The notes below the pieces were generated by a model that was not told the origin of the DNA, made no database searches, and was given only the letters and a program-made list of their open reading frames with translations. From Dolomedes plantarius (lineage: Eukaryota; Arthropoda; Arachnida; Araneae; Dolomedidae): a stretch of DNA of 64,000 nucleotides. Location of the stretch: contig OU015490.1 of the NCBI GenBank assembly GCA_907164885.2, forward strand, positions 96,087,604 through 96,151,603, read 5' to 3'. A program made the position numbers and the translations under genes. Positions within the stretch are counted from its first letter, which is position 1. Each line of letters opens with the position of its first letter. This document shows positions 31,751 to 44,039 of the stretch, piece after piece.

Positions 31751-32738
31751 CAAGGTGCACCCCTAAAGTAACTGGACATTTTTTTATAAGTAAGAAAAAT
31801 ATTACTCCCTTTCAAATAAATTTATCTATTTCAAAATAATCGCCAAAGGAGTCTATAAAATTTTTTCAACTTTTCGTCAAGTCATCGAAACACATTTTAT
31901 ATGCGTTGGAACTAACCGTTCGCAAAGTACGTGTAACATTTGATTTAATATCCGAGATGTTTTCAAATCTCTGTCCTTTCATGGCCATCTTAATCTTCGG
32001 AAAAAGGAAAAAATCAGCTGGCGATAAGTCGGGAGAATATGTTGGGTGATTTATCACTGTAATTGAAAGCTTAGCAAGCGATTGTTGAACAGAAATTGCT
32101 GTATGGGGCCTAACATTGTCGTGTAAAAGAATCTATTGCCCAGAACCAAACAGTTCCTTACTAACCCACCTTGTCTTGTTTCTAAATCGAAAAAACACCG
32201 TCTTGTAAAAATACTGATTAATTGTTTGATTTTCAGGAACAAATTCGTGGTGAATAAGTACTTTGTAATCAAAAAATGCAATGAGCATCACCTTAGTCTT
32301 TGATTTTGAGAACAAAATTTCTCCACATTTTCCTCATTCTTTGAAGTTGAAGGGCGCCCTGTTTTTGATTCATCTTCAATGCTTTCTCGCCCACATTTAA
32401 AGTGGTTGTACCACGCATACACTTGTGTTCGTGATAACGATGCATCATTAAATAATGTTCGAATCATCTCTAAAGTTTCGGTAGCAGATTTTCCTAATTT
32501 GTAACAAAATTTAACGTTACAACGTTGTTCCATTCCGAAGCAAATTTTTTGTACAATGCCTTCTCAGTAAAGGAAAATTACTACGGCGTTTTGATATGCA
32601 AATGACTAAATCACCAGTTTAAACTGGCTTTAACAAGAGTTGAGATGTCACTCTTTCTAGCCAGGTGATTATTCTTTCACTTTTTTATTTTATTGCTGGA
32701 TCTTTTAATTTGTCCGGTTACTTTATGGGCACACTTTG
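31751..32738 (-). mobile_element. mariner element, internally deleted
   Basis: TA-flanked (31749-31750, 32739-32740). Ends are CAAGGTGCACCCCTAAAGTA and (complement) CAAAGTGTGCCCATAAAGTA, then AC-GGACA on both. 988 bp with a broken transposase. Confidence 0.85.
31866..32533 (-). pseudogene. mariner transposase remnant
   Basis: N-terminus MEQRCNVKFCYKLGKSATET with VYAWYNHFKCGRESIEDE and GRPSTSKNEENVEK (paired helix-turn-helix domain), then a deletion. A second frame has MLIAFFDYKVLIHHEFVPEN and QTINQYFYK, followed by ILLHDNVRPHTA (second catalytic Asp). A third has HPTYSPDLSPADFFLFPKIK (third Asp). The part with the first catalytic Asp is missing. At least two frame changes make it inactive. 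Confidence 0.85.
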
Positions 32739-32740
32739 TA

Positions 32741-33501
32741 TGTCATGATGTGAATAAATCAATATATTGATCATCCAAGAGTAATTATTGTTGTCCTATA
32801 ACATTTTAAAACATCCACTATACGATTGCCGATCATACATTTTATCTAATTATTGTTTTAAATTATGTCTGTCGGAGGTAAAGTTTTTGTATTAAAAAAA
32901 AATCCCCATCCATTTATAAATTGTCCAATAAAATGTGAAATTTCTGGCTTTCATAAACGAATTAATTCAATTTTCATTACTTCTTATGGTAAACATTCAT
33001 TCGGCACCCATCTTTCTTCTGAAACCAAATAACGACGAGTACTGAGGTACCGCTGTACTTAAATATTTTTTCATTCCCTTCTAGTTGTACTTCAATTTTT
33101 GAAATATGTCCAAAACAACATTTCATCTGTGTAGTGTATGAGGATTCTCCAAGGTTCGGTTATATGTCAAGTACTAGGTTTTCTCTTTCAAATAAGCAGT
33201 AGTCCTGTTCCATTCCCATTTTTTCGATCGGAAATGTCGTTACGTTTAAGTTTATGGTTATTCAATTTATGACGTCTAAATTTTCCACAAAACTGCAGGC
33301 TTTGTCTACAGTAAAAATGGTGACTTCAAAATGACAAGCGTTTAAAAAAGGATTCAGTTAAATTTGAGCATAGAAAGGTACAAATTGCTTAAATGGGAAA
33401 AACTTTCCTTTTAAAAAACAATGTAATAGGCCTAAGTAGGAAATTGCTTAAATAATAATTATTTTTTTAAAGGCTCATGAACTTCTATCAAAGGTGTGTA
33501 A
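32741..33501. other. AT-rich stretch, nothing recognised
   Basis: No supported feature. Confidence 0.45.
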
Positions 33502-34139
33502 GGGAACAAAGAAATTTCAACATTTTATTTTTCAATTTTTCCCTCTCATATACAAAATGAGAATAATTAATATTCTTTTCTACTACTTTGAAGTCACCTA
33601 GAATTCACAAATTAGTATTTCGGGGATGATTAATACCTGTTTTTCAAAAAAATCTTCAAAAATGCTAGAATTCTTCAAAATAATCCATGCGCATTACTTT
33701 TGTTCTGATTCTTTCCAAATTTCTCAGGATTGTTAAGTGAAGTATTTTCCACAAACCTGTGCATCATTCTTTGATACTACAAATAATTTTCATAATTATA
33801 GACCATGAGATAAAGCAAAAACATAACAAACAACAGGAGGCAGATTTAAAAAATAATTAGTTATGGTTTTTGATTCATACAAAAAAACCATTGTGCAATT
33901 ATGTTTTTATATGTATGGTAAACTTATATTAAAAATTTTAAGGTTTTCAAATGCACATGGGGCATATACAAAATGCTAGATTTTTTTTTTAAACAGGCAT
34001 TATTCTGCAAAAATCGTGCCTTTTTTTAAATTCTAAGTATCTTCAATTGTTGTAAAAAATAATACAACATGTTGTCATATTGTTCAGAGAGTTGAAAATT
34101 GAAAATCTTCAAAAATCGAGGTTGGAGGTCCCGTTTCCC
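33502..34139. mobile_element. TTAA-type element, family II, copy 2
   Basis: Left end GGGAACAAAGAAATTTCAAC, right end (complement) GGGAAACGGGACCTCCAACC. Flanks GTAA and TTTG are near TTAA. The interior shares TATACAAAAT...AGAATAATTAATATTCTTT with copies 1 and 3. 638 bp, non-coding. Confidence 0.6.
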
Positions 34140-34745
34140 TTTGAATTTTTATTTCTGAAACCAAAAATGATAATAACTCCAAACCTAACACCTTATTAAG
34201 TACAAAGTCACGCAAGAGAACATACGAAAAAAAAACAAGCATATATATCCTGTCCGTTACTGAATTTCATATAAATAAATTTTCTGAAGTGGAATCGTCA
34301 AATCTTGCTTCATTAAATATTTATGAAATGCCGAAAGGATATAAAAAATCAAGTCATCATTAGTTGTGATGAAGTTTAACAAAGAACATCTAGAGTTTTA
34401 TAGATAAGTTTTATGAGAAAAGGTATTTCGAGATACATATATCGAAAAAAAAATGCTTTTAAAATACGTTGCATGTATCGGTTTTAAAATCAGATTTATT
34501 TCCATGAAAGAAGTATTTTAAATTGAATAGATGACAATGCAAAAATCAATTTTATATGCCTTTTCAAAACTGCTTTTCTTACAGATAAGTTTGGGATAAG
34601 AGAAAAAAAGAATCTTAAACAATCAAATTACTTAGTGCATTGCATTTATATATTTATTCAATAAAAATAGTAAAGTGTACAAAGTAGGAGTTATGAAGCA
34701 TGTCTTAAATAAATATTTAAACTCTTGCATTTAAGAATCAGTATT
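34140..34745. other. AT-rich stretch, nothing recognised
   Basis: No supported feature. Confidence 0.45.
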
Positions 34746-34747
34746 TA

Positions 34748-35947
34748 CAGGAGGTTATAAAAAGTGTGGAAATACTTTTTCAAATTAAACTATGTGCCCA
34801 CCGTTGTCCTTCAAAACTGCATGAGTCCTATTTTTGATAGAGTGAATTGGTCCAATATATAAGAAACTGGAAATTTCTATGAATTTTCTTGCAACATGTG
34901 TTCGAACTACAGTGACATAGGGGATGGTATACGGAATTAAACCTTTCTCTAAACGTGTTTCCACTACATCGTTTGAGGTCAGATCATTCAGCTAGCTAGA
35001 ATAAATGTTATCATCCTTGCGTTTTTCAAACCACAAAGACCCGTCTCGCGTGATACAGTCTTGGAAACATGGCTGATCATTAGGGAACAAGGTGTGTACC
35101 ATGCGATGCATGTGGCCAGCCAGATGGTATCGTAGATATCTGATGTCGTAGGAAGCTAAATCCTGTGGAATGGAAAAAAAAGATACCACCCAACTGACTT
35201 AAACAGCTACAGCCATGTTGATAGTGAGCACTAAAATGTCGGTTCTGTATGGTTGAGATGGTGTTCGCCTAATATGTACTCTAAGAGTTGTTAGGAAGTT
35301 CGATTTATCTAACCAGATGACACTGTTCCATTCAACCATTGAACTACAATGCTTATGCTCGTGGCACCATCGCGATACGTTTTCTCGCATCAAAGTCAGT
35401 AATTAATGGTTTCTGGATTGCAACACGGCCATAAATACCCAGTTTAAGCAGTAGCAGACGAATTGCAATTGCTGAAACAGGATCTATACGAATCGTAATC
35501 ACCTATAGTATAGTTAGTTGTTCTGATGTCTTACGGTTTCGTCGTAGTATATGTACCAAGTTTCACCTATCTCTCGCAGTCATTTTCGAGCGAGTCCACC
35601 GTTTTTGCTTATTGAGACAATACCACGGTCATTTCTGAACCGTGTCATATGTTTGATGCTGTCCTGGTAATTTCAACATTTTCTACCGTTTTAGTGACAG
35701 AAACACTCGAAGCTGTCGCTAATTGTTATACTTTTTGCGAATCACATTCATCCGAAATTTTGCACATTTATTACATACCAGACATTTCTACATCGACTGT
35801 AATAAAACCTTGTGATAGCTGATACACGCTCTTCTCCGTATTCTATGTCACTTGTCGATTATGACTTCATTGTCGTGATTTGCATACGCCAAAATGCATG
35901 AATATTCCTCTTTCAAGTGGTGTTTCCACTATTTTGATGACCCTCGG
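34748..35947 (-). mobile_element. Tc1-like element, degraded
   Basis: TA-flanked (34746-34747, 35948-35949). Ends are CAGGAGGTTATAAAAAGTGT and (complement) CCGAGGGTCATCAAAATAGT, both continuing GGAAA-AC. 1200 bp, with transposase remnants on the minus strand. Its right border meets LINE sequence; the left flank is not recognisably LINE. Confidence 0.75.
34985..35720 (-). pseudogene. Tc1-like (DDE_3) transposase remnant
   Basis: Fragments in order: ATASSVSVTKTVENVEITRT-like start, IRIDPVSAIAIRLLLKLGIY with GRVAIQKPLIT, RWCHEHKHCSSMVEWNSVIW with LDKSNF at the first catalytic site (normally WSDESSF), RRTPSQPYRTD, then MHRMVHTLFPNDQPCFQD (second site) and WFEKRKDD. Several frame changes and lost catalytic residues. 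The order matches a Tc1 subfamily common in arthropods. Confidence 0.75.
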
Positions 35948-35964
35948 TATCATTTTATCGAAAG

Positions 35965-37305
35965 TCAGCCCTTTCGCTTTTTCGTTTATCTATCCTAAAA
36001 AGACTTGCTGGTTGTCTTTGGGGCTGTGCGTGATCAATCCTTGCTGCTACTTACCGCTCTTTTATTTTGCCAGTGTTTACGTATTGATATGAACTACTAA
36101 TAACCATTCCCGAAAGTTTGATGAGCAAGTTGGAGACCATAGAAATTCAAGCCCTCAGACACATTACTGGCGCGGTTAAGACTACGCCTATTGATTCCAT
36201 GTTGTTACTCACAAATATTAAACCACTGAAAACCGTCTTTGAGGAGAAAATTATCATCATTCTATGCGAAAATTTATTACATCTTGATAATTTTTTGGGG
36301 AAATATTATCAGAACTTACGTCGAAATCTTAAAACACAATGTGGTTTTATCCAGAGATTCCTGGACTGTGGGAGTTCTCTTCATCTCCCTATAACAGTGG
36401 ATAAGGTTTTGAAACCACGTAATCTCCTACTTATGAATGAAATAAAGGCCCAATTAGACATTCAATCTCCGGTTCTTAAACATGATACCGCTCCTGAAGT
36501 TCTTCCCATACTCGCTCTGGAGATTTTAAACAATGGGTGCCCTGAATCTGACTGGCCAAGAGTCTATACTGACGGGGCGTTTTCTAATGACCAACCTAAC
36601 ACTGTCGCGGGAATCTTTTGAGGTATGTTCACTTTTTATACTCACATTGGAAGTTACCGAATAGCCTATGATGGAGAGGTTTCAGCTATCCGCATAGCTT
36701 TGAAACAACTTGTTATCCGCTATGATAAATTTCGGAGGACCGTCATCCTCTCTGATTGCAGGGCTGCTCTCCAGTGCATTAGCTTAAGTCACTACCCATC
36801 CTCCTGACGTTTTGGATTGTCAACTATCCATACAAAAATTGGAAGTGATGGAAAATTCCATTGTTCTTCAGTGGATCCCGGGTCACTGTGGACTAAATGG
36901 CAACGAACAGCTGATGCGCTGGCGAAAAAGGGTGCTAGTGTAATACTGCTCACACGTGATAGTGTCCAATTTTGCACGATAAAACGTCTTATCAAGAATT
37001 ATATATCTTCCCGGCATCACAAGGATTTAAGGTCTGGAACTGCTTCCAATACTTGGAGGTTTTTAGTGCAAATTACCATACTTGACAGACCGCGACACGG
37101 GGCAGTTGCAATTTTTAGACTCTATACACAGCATGAGTGTCTGGCTAGACACTTTTTTAAAATTGATATCTTTCCAGACCCCTACTGTACCCTTTTGGGG
37201 ATCACGCAATTATGGATGGCCACCATATTCTTTACTGCAGAGCGCTCTGGGACTTCTTTGGTCGAGTGGTACTGGGGGACAAGAAGTCGAATGAGATAAT
37301 GCCTT
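35965..37305 (+). pseudogene. LINE ORF2 C-terminal half (RT end, RNase H, Cys tail)
   Basis: Begins RLSILKRLAGCLWGCA (end of the reverse transcriptase thumb region). It then has SKLETIEIQALRHITGAVKT with TPIDSMLLLTNIKPL, RNase H motifs YTDGAFSN (first Asp), DGEVSAIRIALKQLV (Glu), LSDCRAAL (second Asp) and LQWIPGHCGLNGNEQ (His), and a tail with RLYTQHECLARHFFK and PYCTLLG. It lies in three frames with stops, so it is inactive. It belongs to the RNase-H-bearing I/Jockey group but differs from the (AAC)n-tailed LINE at 8581-9085. Confidence 0.85.
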
Positions 37306-37309
37306 TTTT

Positions 37310-38053
37310 TTGTATTTCGTTCTTTGTTTGTGTTATTTGTTATTCATAATGTCAAGTTCTCTGTCATTGAAAATTTAAAAAAAAAGTTTTCTTCCTATTA
37401 TGTAGTCAGCAACATTTGCGAAAAAGATTATATATTAAGTGTTAATAATTATTGGTATGACCATGATTCTAGAAGTTTAGTTGCATTGCGTTAAAAATAA
37501 AAGAAAAAAAATTACCCCACTTTCTGAATAAATGACACTTTATTTGATGCATGAACTAAGAGAGCACATAATGGTTTAAACGTAGGCATCACATCTTTCC
37601 TCAAAGGGCCGGGAAACATTAGGATTTCTTGAATCCATTAGCATCTGCATCAATTTTGTACTATATGCGTACTTGTAGAAACCCATCTAAGACGTGGGAA
37701 GGACATTCGCTCACAGAAGATCGATTTATTTCTTCATCAGAATTTCGAAGATTGAGTATACTTTTTATTCGACACGTGCAGCCACGTGGTTCAGAACCAT
37801 TTTTCTACAAGCAGGTGGATGGGTTCTCTTGCCGAAAAATTCAAGAAGACTGACTCCACGTACAGTTCTTGAACCGCGAATTCAAAAGATCGCCTCTCTT
37901 TTTCTGTTGCCATCGTTTTTATCCAAAATTTGTAGTCGGGGAATGTCAGTGCGCGTGCATTCATTTAAGCGCCGCCGCTTTGAATCGTACGAGCAGGAGA
38001 AAAGTTGGGTACAAACCAGTTCCGGCTAGATTTAAGTCGATGTTTTCATAACA
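37310..38053. other. mixed-composition stretch, nothing recognised
   Basis: Frames at 37629-38051 have no motif that I can name. A GC-rich patch (TTAAGCGCCGCCGC) lies near 37965. Confidence 0.4.
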
Positions 38054-38057
38054 TTAA

Positions 38058-38259
38058 GGCAGCTGTGTACTAACGCTATTCGATTCACTCACCTAAATGT
38101 TAAACTACGGTTCAAATTTGTCTACTATTCACAGCTACATAAATGTTGATAATCCGATAAAAATGTTATTCTCCGATAGCTTGAACTTATCGGCACCTTG
38201 CAAAAGGATGCATTTTATAAATTGCGCCCACCAATGGCATTTATGGTACATAGCAGTCT
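38058..38259. mobile_element. TTAA-flanked MITE, family I, copy B (deleted)
   Basis: TTAA at 38054-38057, left end GGCAGCTGTGTACTAACGCT followed by ATTCGATTCACTCACC. The interior GCTTGAACTTATCGGCACCT matches copy C. The right end (complement) AGACTGCTATGTACC abuts TTAT. About 200 bp, half the length of copies A and C. Confidence 0.65.
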
Positions 38260-38261
38260 TT

Positions 38262-39240
38262 ATGAAAAAATCTAGGACTTAAGCAAAAATAATAACGAAT
38301 TTCATTATGAAAAACTTAAAGAGTTAAATGATAGAATAAAAGCAGCTTTTAAAATACTTTTAGTAAATGTAGTCATATGTATTTGATTTTAAATTCTTAA
38401 AGGTTGCCAAATACATTCTTTTAACATTGACCAATTCCATTTAAACTCAATGCCTGAAAAATACTGTGGTATACGATCAGAATCAGATGTTCCAAAAATT
38501 GCTATATATTTGGAATGAATGCATTCCAGAATTTGAAACAAAATATGCTAATATTTCCTAGACGTAACTAAAATTCTTTCAGATAACAAAAGTGTTTGAC
38601 AACAGATCTGTCACATTTTGATGACATCTGTTTTAAATATTTATGGAATCGTGTATAGAAAATAAATTTTAAGTTTTCCTAGTTACGATGAAAAATGACA
38701 GAGTTTCGTATGTTTTTGTCATGTGTTTTCGTGCGTTTCAGATAAAGGGATTGCATGAATTGACACATGCTTTTTTCCACTCATTAATCAATTTAATGTA
38801 TTTGCATCAAAGGCAGACGAAATTACTTTTCTGTTTCGAAGTATTTTATTTAAAACTATGTTCGGAATTGTGAACCGGGAAAAAATATGGAGCGTTTAAT
38901 AAAAAAAGTAACAGATTTTCTCTTTTCATCTAGAATAGTATTTCTTCTGCAAATCACACTAAGTATCTTTTTTTGTTTGTTTGACAACTGCTGCTTGAAA
39001 ATTTAGCCAAAATTTAAGTTCCCTCACAACGTTTGCTTTTTTGGTTCATTTCAAGTGAATTATAAGAGTTTAAAATTTCATTTTATATGGTAAAAAGCTG
39101 TTGATGTCAAGAAGTTGGGAAATAAAAAAGCGGCCAGATTTTACTTTTAAGCAAAAATTAGCTTCATTATAATTAGACAACTAGAGATTCAGTTGGAGAA
39201 AATAGTCATGTCTTTCTTTCTGTTTTTTTGCTGAATATAT
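38262..39240. other. AT-rich stretch, nothing recognised
   Basis: No supported feature. Confidence 0.45.
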
Positions 39241-39245
39241 ATAAC

Positions 39246-39520
39246 CGCAAAAACAATAAATCTGTTGTGATATGCTTGTTGATGATTAAATAACTGTTTA
39301 ATTTTATGAACAGAACTAAAACAGTAACACTCTTTGTGTTGTTTCACAGATTCAGATTCATATTTTGTGTTTTATAAGCCAAAAGCAGATTCTAACCAAA
39401 CATCTTATGTACCCATTTCAACTGAACGCAAAAGTAATAAATCTGTTGTGATATGCTTGTTGATGATTAAATAACTGTTTAATTTGATGACCAGAACTAA
39501 AACACTAACACTCTTTATTA
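39246..39520 (+). repeat. two direct copies of a 95-bp segment
   Basis: AATAAATCTGTTGTGATATG and the next 70 bp or so occur at 39255-39340 and again at 39436-39520 with a few changes. The copies are 181 bp apart. Origin unknown. Confidence 0.85.
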
Positions 39521-40109
39521 ATTTAAATTTTAAAGAATATAACTGCTGCGTATTGTAAATGTTTTGTGTTTATGTCATGCGTCGTCAATAAATAAAAGCC
39601 AGAAGAGAAGCAATTGCAGCTGGTCCGTCATTTTAAATATTATACGAAACGAAAGTATAATAACCACCACCTTCTTTAAATAAAAGATTACTGGACCCTC
39701 AGTGAAATTTATTTCAAAATTAGAAAATTGTTAACAAAAAATAGAAAAAAAAGTCTATTTTGACAAACTATTATGCAAATCAATAACTGTAGATTTGGGG
39801 TACATATCTGTTTTACATAATAACAATAAAAAAATGTGTTGTTTACCTTCTGCACTTGTTTTTGTTAAATATCACTTGACTAAAAGTGTTTAAAAATATT
39901 AATGTGTGCTTCAATTAGGTAAAAATAAATATAAAATAAAATTATAAAAGAGCAGGATTTAACTGAAATTTAAACATATTAATGAGATGAGTGAGCCTGG
40001 ACATGAAATAAAATTTACTCAGCATTTGGTGAAATATGAGAGAGGGCTATTCTCGTATCATCTTTCGAGTTGAGTCTTGGTTTTTGTTCGGTTTTAACAA
40101 CTAATAATT

Positions 40110-40696
40110 ATGTGTTTGCTGTGTAAAGGGTGTCAAGTCCAAAATTGTAGTTTTGAGAAAAACGGGATTGAAAACTAACATGTTTGTGTTTTGTTTCACA
40201 TACCTTAAATTTTCACTGATGAATTAAAATATTTAGGAGTGAATTTAGACCTAGCTTTCTGCACCCAGCAGTAGCACCTTTATTTTTCAAACATGTCTGT
40301 TTTGTTAACTCATTTTAGCCCATTTTGAACTTAACATCCCAAATTTTCACTGATGAATAAGAACATTTAGGAGTGGAATTGGACTTAGCTTTCTATACCC
40401 TGCAGTAGCCCTTGATTTTTCAAACATGCCTGGTTTGATAACTTATTTTAGCCCATTTTGGACTTAACATCCCACATTTTCACTTATGAAAATCTAATTG
40501 TTCATCAGTGAAATGTTCATCAGTGAAAATTTCACTGATGGAATTTTCACTGATGAATATTTAAATAAGAACATTTAGGAGTAGAATTGGACTTATTTTT
40601 GTGTACCCTGCAGTAACCCTTGATATTTCAAACATTCCTGGTTTGATAACTCATTTTAGTCCATTTTGGACTTAATACCCTTTACACAGGAAACAT
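40110..40696. mobile_element. element with about 35-bp inverted ends and internal tandem repeats
   Basis: Left ATGTGTTTGCTGTGTAAAGG, right (complement) ATGTTTCCTGTGTAAAGGGT, both continuing to AAGTCCAAAAT. Inside are three tandem units of about 134 bp beginning TTTTCACTGATGAAT and containing CATTTAGGAGT. The third unit carries an extra hairpin with 15-bp arms TTCATCAGTGAAAAT (40516-40530 and 40543-40557). No coding. Target duplication not clear. Confidence 0.6.
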
Positions 40697-42180
40697 AGAA
40701 TTTTGAAAACTCAGTCTTACACAGATAGGTAGAAGCAAAAGGAAGCAATTTAAGTCTAGCCTTTTTCTGATGGATATTTTTTTGTAAAACTGTTTCACAC
40801 ATAACTTAACAATACCATATCATATTTTTCATGTATGAAAAGATTTAAAAAATTATTAAAAATGTATAACTTCAGAAAATTTAAAGCATGTTTTTTTTAA
40901 TTTAATGTGATCCAAATTAACTTCAGACGATGCACGATTCCTCCATTTTTTGGACACAATTTGTGCACCACCTCCCTAGATAAGTACAATATTTAACAAG
41001 AGTGGTTTCCCAAGAAAGGAAAATTATATCGTTACACCGGGAATAAATACGTCACCGTACTTATTCTTGCTAGTCCTGGAAATTTTGGATGCATTTCAGC
41101 TTCATTTTCTACTAAGAGTAATCTCTTTCTTCTAAGTAAATTCTTTCATATCAGAACATATCTATAAATTCTATTTTATTAACACAATCCACTGCTTTAT
41201 AGAGAATTTTACTAATCTTCAGGAAACCACAATTTATTTTCCCTTAATGCATGAAAAGGCAAACAACCTAAATAGACAAGAACATTAAACACAATTCTTG
41301 ATTTTATTTTAAGCTCTTTTACTACACTTTCACTAAATAAATCACAAAATACACGTCGGGCAGGGTTTTATGGTCATTTATCAAACTGAAAGTCACTCAA
41401 AATAAGAACAGCCAATAACATCAGCCAGAGTAATGTTTATCTTGAAACATTATTTTGGATAAACACAGCAAATTGCTAGTTCTCCTTGAAATACTGAACG
41501 CAAAACGATGTATATCAGTTTGGAACGTAATTTATTTCAATCTGTCAAAACATAGTAACAACCTAATCCGCACCGAAAAAAACATTTAAATATATCAAAC
41601 GCGTAGATGGAAAAACGTGCTGTCAGTATCCATTTCTTCAACTACTTTTCTAGAATATACACCAGTATTCGTTATTTAATATATTTGACTCTCATTCATG
41701 ATGCAAAATCAGGTTCTCTTGTTCAGGATCTTAAACTAATGTGTGTATTTTTAAAATATAGCGGTTTTATAATATAGACAAATGTAGACATCTGGAAAAT
41801 TCATCAACTATAAATGCGCCAACTGTTTATTTTTTTTTACAACTCAATAACGCAATTGTTGAATCTTGGAATTCTTTAAAATTTCAAAATATCTTTTGAC
41901 TATTAAGGACATTAGTTGATTGGAATTCAAGTTTTAATACCAACGAGTGTATCACAACCAATGTTTCAATAATCCTGTTATAAATGTACTATACTAAACA
42001 AAATCTTTAAAGCGAATCAATTGAGTAACCAGATACATGATATTTTCCTCTTCAATGTTTTACCCTAAAAGGAAGTTAAAAAGTATAGTATTAGATGAAT
42101 GTAAATTTAAAAATTTATTTAGTATTTACATATTTTTTATTGAAAATTAAAAGGAGAAGTTCGGCATTCATTTTCTCTTT
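40697..42180. other. AT-rich stretch, nothing recognised
   Basis: About 1.5 kb with no supported feature. Confidence 0.45.
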
Positions 42181-42183
42181 ATA

Positions 42184-42700
42184 CGAAGGTAAGTCATAAA
42201 TTATCCGCACTTCCGTTGTAGTCATCGAAAGATTGGCTGTACTTCTTTCTACGCAAGTCCGTCGAGAGCACTTGCCTTTGTCGTCGTCTTTGAAAAGATT
42301 GGCATTCATTGATCAGTTCATTTTGCTGCACAGTGAAAATGGCTATGCCTCTCTCCGTTTCCCCCAAAGATGAGCAGCGTTGTATAACCCGATTTTTCTG
42401 GTCTGAAGGTGTATCAGGAACCGAAATCCACCGAAAGCTTTATGCACAATGTGAAGACAGAGTTTTACCATTGCGAAATTTATACGAATGGATTTAGAAT
42501 TTCAAAGACGGTCGAACAACCATGAAGGGCAGAGTGAGATCAGTATGCTGATCCACATACATTAATAATGACAACGTCGAGCAAGTCTGTACGATGATTT
42601 AGACGAACCGACGATGAACCATTGATGAAGTGGTAAATCATATACAAATAGTCCATGGCATGTGACATTCTCCATAACAGGCATGGTTTTCATAAAGTCT
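42184..42700 (+). pseudogene. mariner 5' end with N-terminal transposase remnant
   Basis: A terminus-like CGAAGGTAAGTCATAAATTA follows TA at 42182-42183. From ATG 42339 the frame reads MAMPLSVSPKDEQRCITRFF then WSEGVSGTEIHRKLYAQCED and VLPLRNLYEWI, a mariner helix-turn-helix domain. The same frame continues through stops as FKDGRTTMKG and, shifted, RTIDEVVNHIQIVHGM. No catalytic domain is found and the 3' end is not located. Confidence 0.7.
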
Positions 42701-42734
42701 GAGCATGATTGTCCCGAAATAGCTCAGTCGCAAA

Positions 42735-42945
42735 CGAGGATTTGGATCGGCGTCATGATCGTTCTCCGACCCTCATGGTTGTCTGACCGCAGTTGAACTA
42801 CTCATTCCATTCGTATACATTTCACCGTAGTGAAGAATGTCCATATATTGTGCTGAAAGCCTCCGGTTGATTTCGACTCGTGAGGCAGCTTCAAAGAAAA
42901 AAACTGGATCAAATAGGACTGTTCATCTATGGCGCAAAGAGTGGC
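42735..42945 (-). pseudogene. second mariner N-terminal fragment, opposite strand
   Basis: On the minus strand DEQSYLIQFF is followed, after a frame change, by EAASRVEINRRLSAQYMDIL and HYGEMYTNGM, with TAVRQP. This parallels DEQRCITRFF...SGTEIHRKLYAQ of the neighbouring copy. The two fragments face each other. Confidence 0.45.
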
Positions 42946-42949
42946 GCGG

Positions 42950-43930
42950 TCATGTTCACTATGCAACATCAGGAAAACTAACTAACCGATGAAGTCGAAC
43001 GTTCCATAAATGACGGCAAAGCAGAAAGCAGAATATCCAACTGAGAGATGACTGCAGCGAAAGTTCGAATACTTGTTAACTTACCCTTCCATTGCAGACA
43101 GATAGTGTCGATATTTCAGAGCTTTTATTAATATCGTGGTGCTATTGTCACCACTCTGACAGACTTTATCGAATTCACCAAAATATCCGTTAAAAACGAA
43201 TAATATAGAAATGAGTTGGTAACGTTCAAGTCAGGAAGGAAAGAGAATAGATGAAAATTGTAATAAATAAGACACTGGTGTGTATTTAAATCTCAAACGA
43301 GTTTTTTACATACATTTTTATAAGTATTGATAAAATTCTAAATATCAACATAGAACATTATTGTTCTGTGGATGTGTTTTGAAAGAATTAAGGAAAAAAT
43401 TAGATCGAAAAATGAATAAAAATGAAAAGATCTAAATAAATATCCTCTAAAAAATTATCTTCAATATATTAAAATCGTTGTAATTCTAAACGAAGTGAAA
43501 ATTTGCGTGTGATGACAATGAAGTTGCCAAGCACTTGAAGTGTTAGACATAGTGTTCTGTAAAAAAGTGTCAAAAGTGAACGGGATGGATACCGCTCCCT
43601 AACCGTTAAAAATTAATATATCTTACTGGCCTGAGCGTCAACCGCTAATAGTTAGTTGTCAGTAGTGATAAATAACTTATTTTGCAACATAGTCACGTAT
43701 CCAAAAAATGCTTCAGGAGCTTCAGGAAGTATAATTGGAATTAGAATCGATTGACCAAGTTCTCCATTGTAGGGTAATTTAGCAATGCATGTGAAACTGC
43801 AACTGTCAAAACAAACGAAGGAAAGAGAATGATAATGGGACAGAAAAAGAATGCGTCGAGAGTTCAAGGGAAAATAATAACAGTGAGAGAGAAATTTTTT
43901 TTTTTAAATATTCAGAGCAAAGATCCGAAC
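42950..43930. other. AT-rich stretch, nothing recognised
   Basis: No mariner 3' half was found here. Confidence 0.4.
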
Positions 43931-43936
43931 ATAGAG

Positions 43937-44036
43937 CATGGACAAAAAGCATTAACCGTAACTCACAAAAACCGTAACACTCAAAAAGCATTAACCGTAA
44001 CACACGTAACCGTAACACTCAAAAAGCATTAACCGT
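43937..44036 (+). repeat. short tandem repeat based on AAGCATTAACCGTAAC
   Basis: Three copies of CAAAAAGCATTAACCGTA, separated by variable ACCGTAACACTC words. Confidence 0.85.
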
Positions 44037-44039
44037 ATG

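Noticed and set aside
36792..36995. Minus-strand frame in the LINE fragment
   Set aside because: Antisense to the RNase H region of the LINE.
43829..44032. Frame with repeated QKALTVTHKN-like words
   Set aside because: Produced by the short AAGCATTAACCGTAAC tandem repeat.
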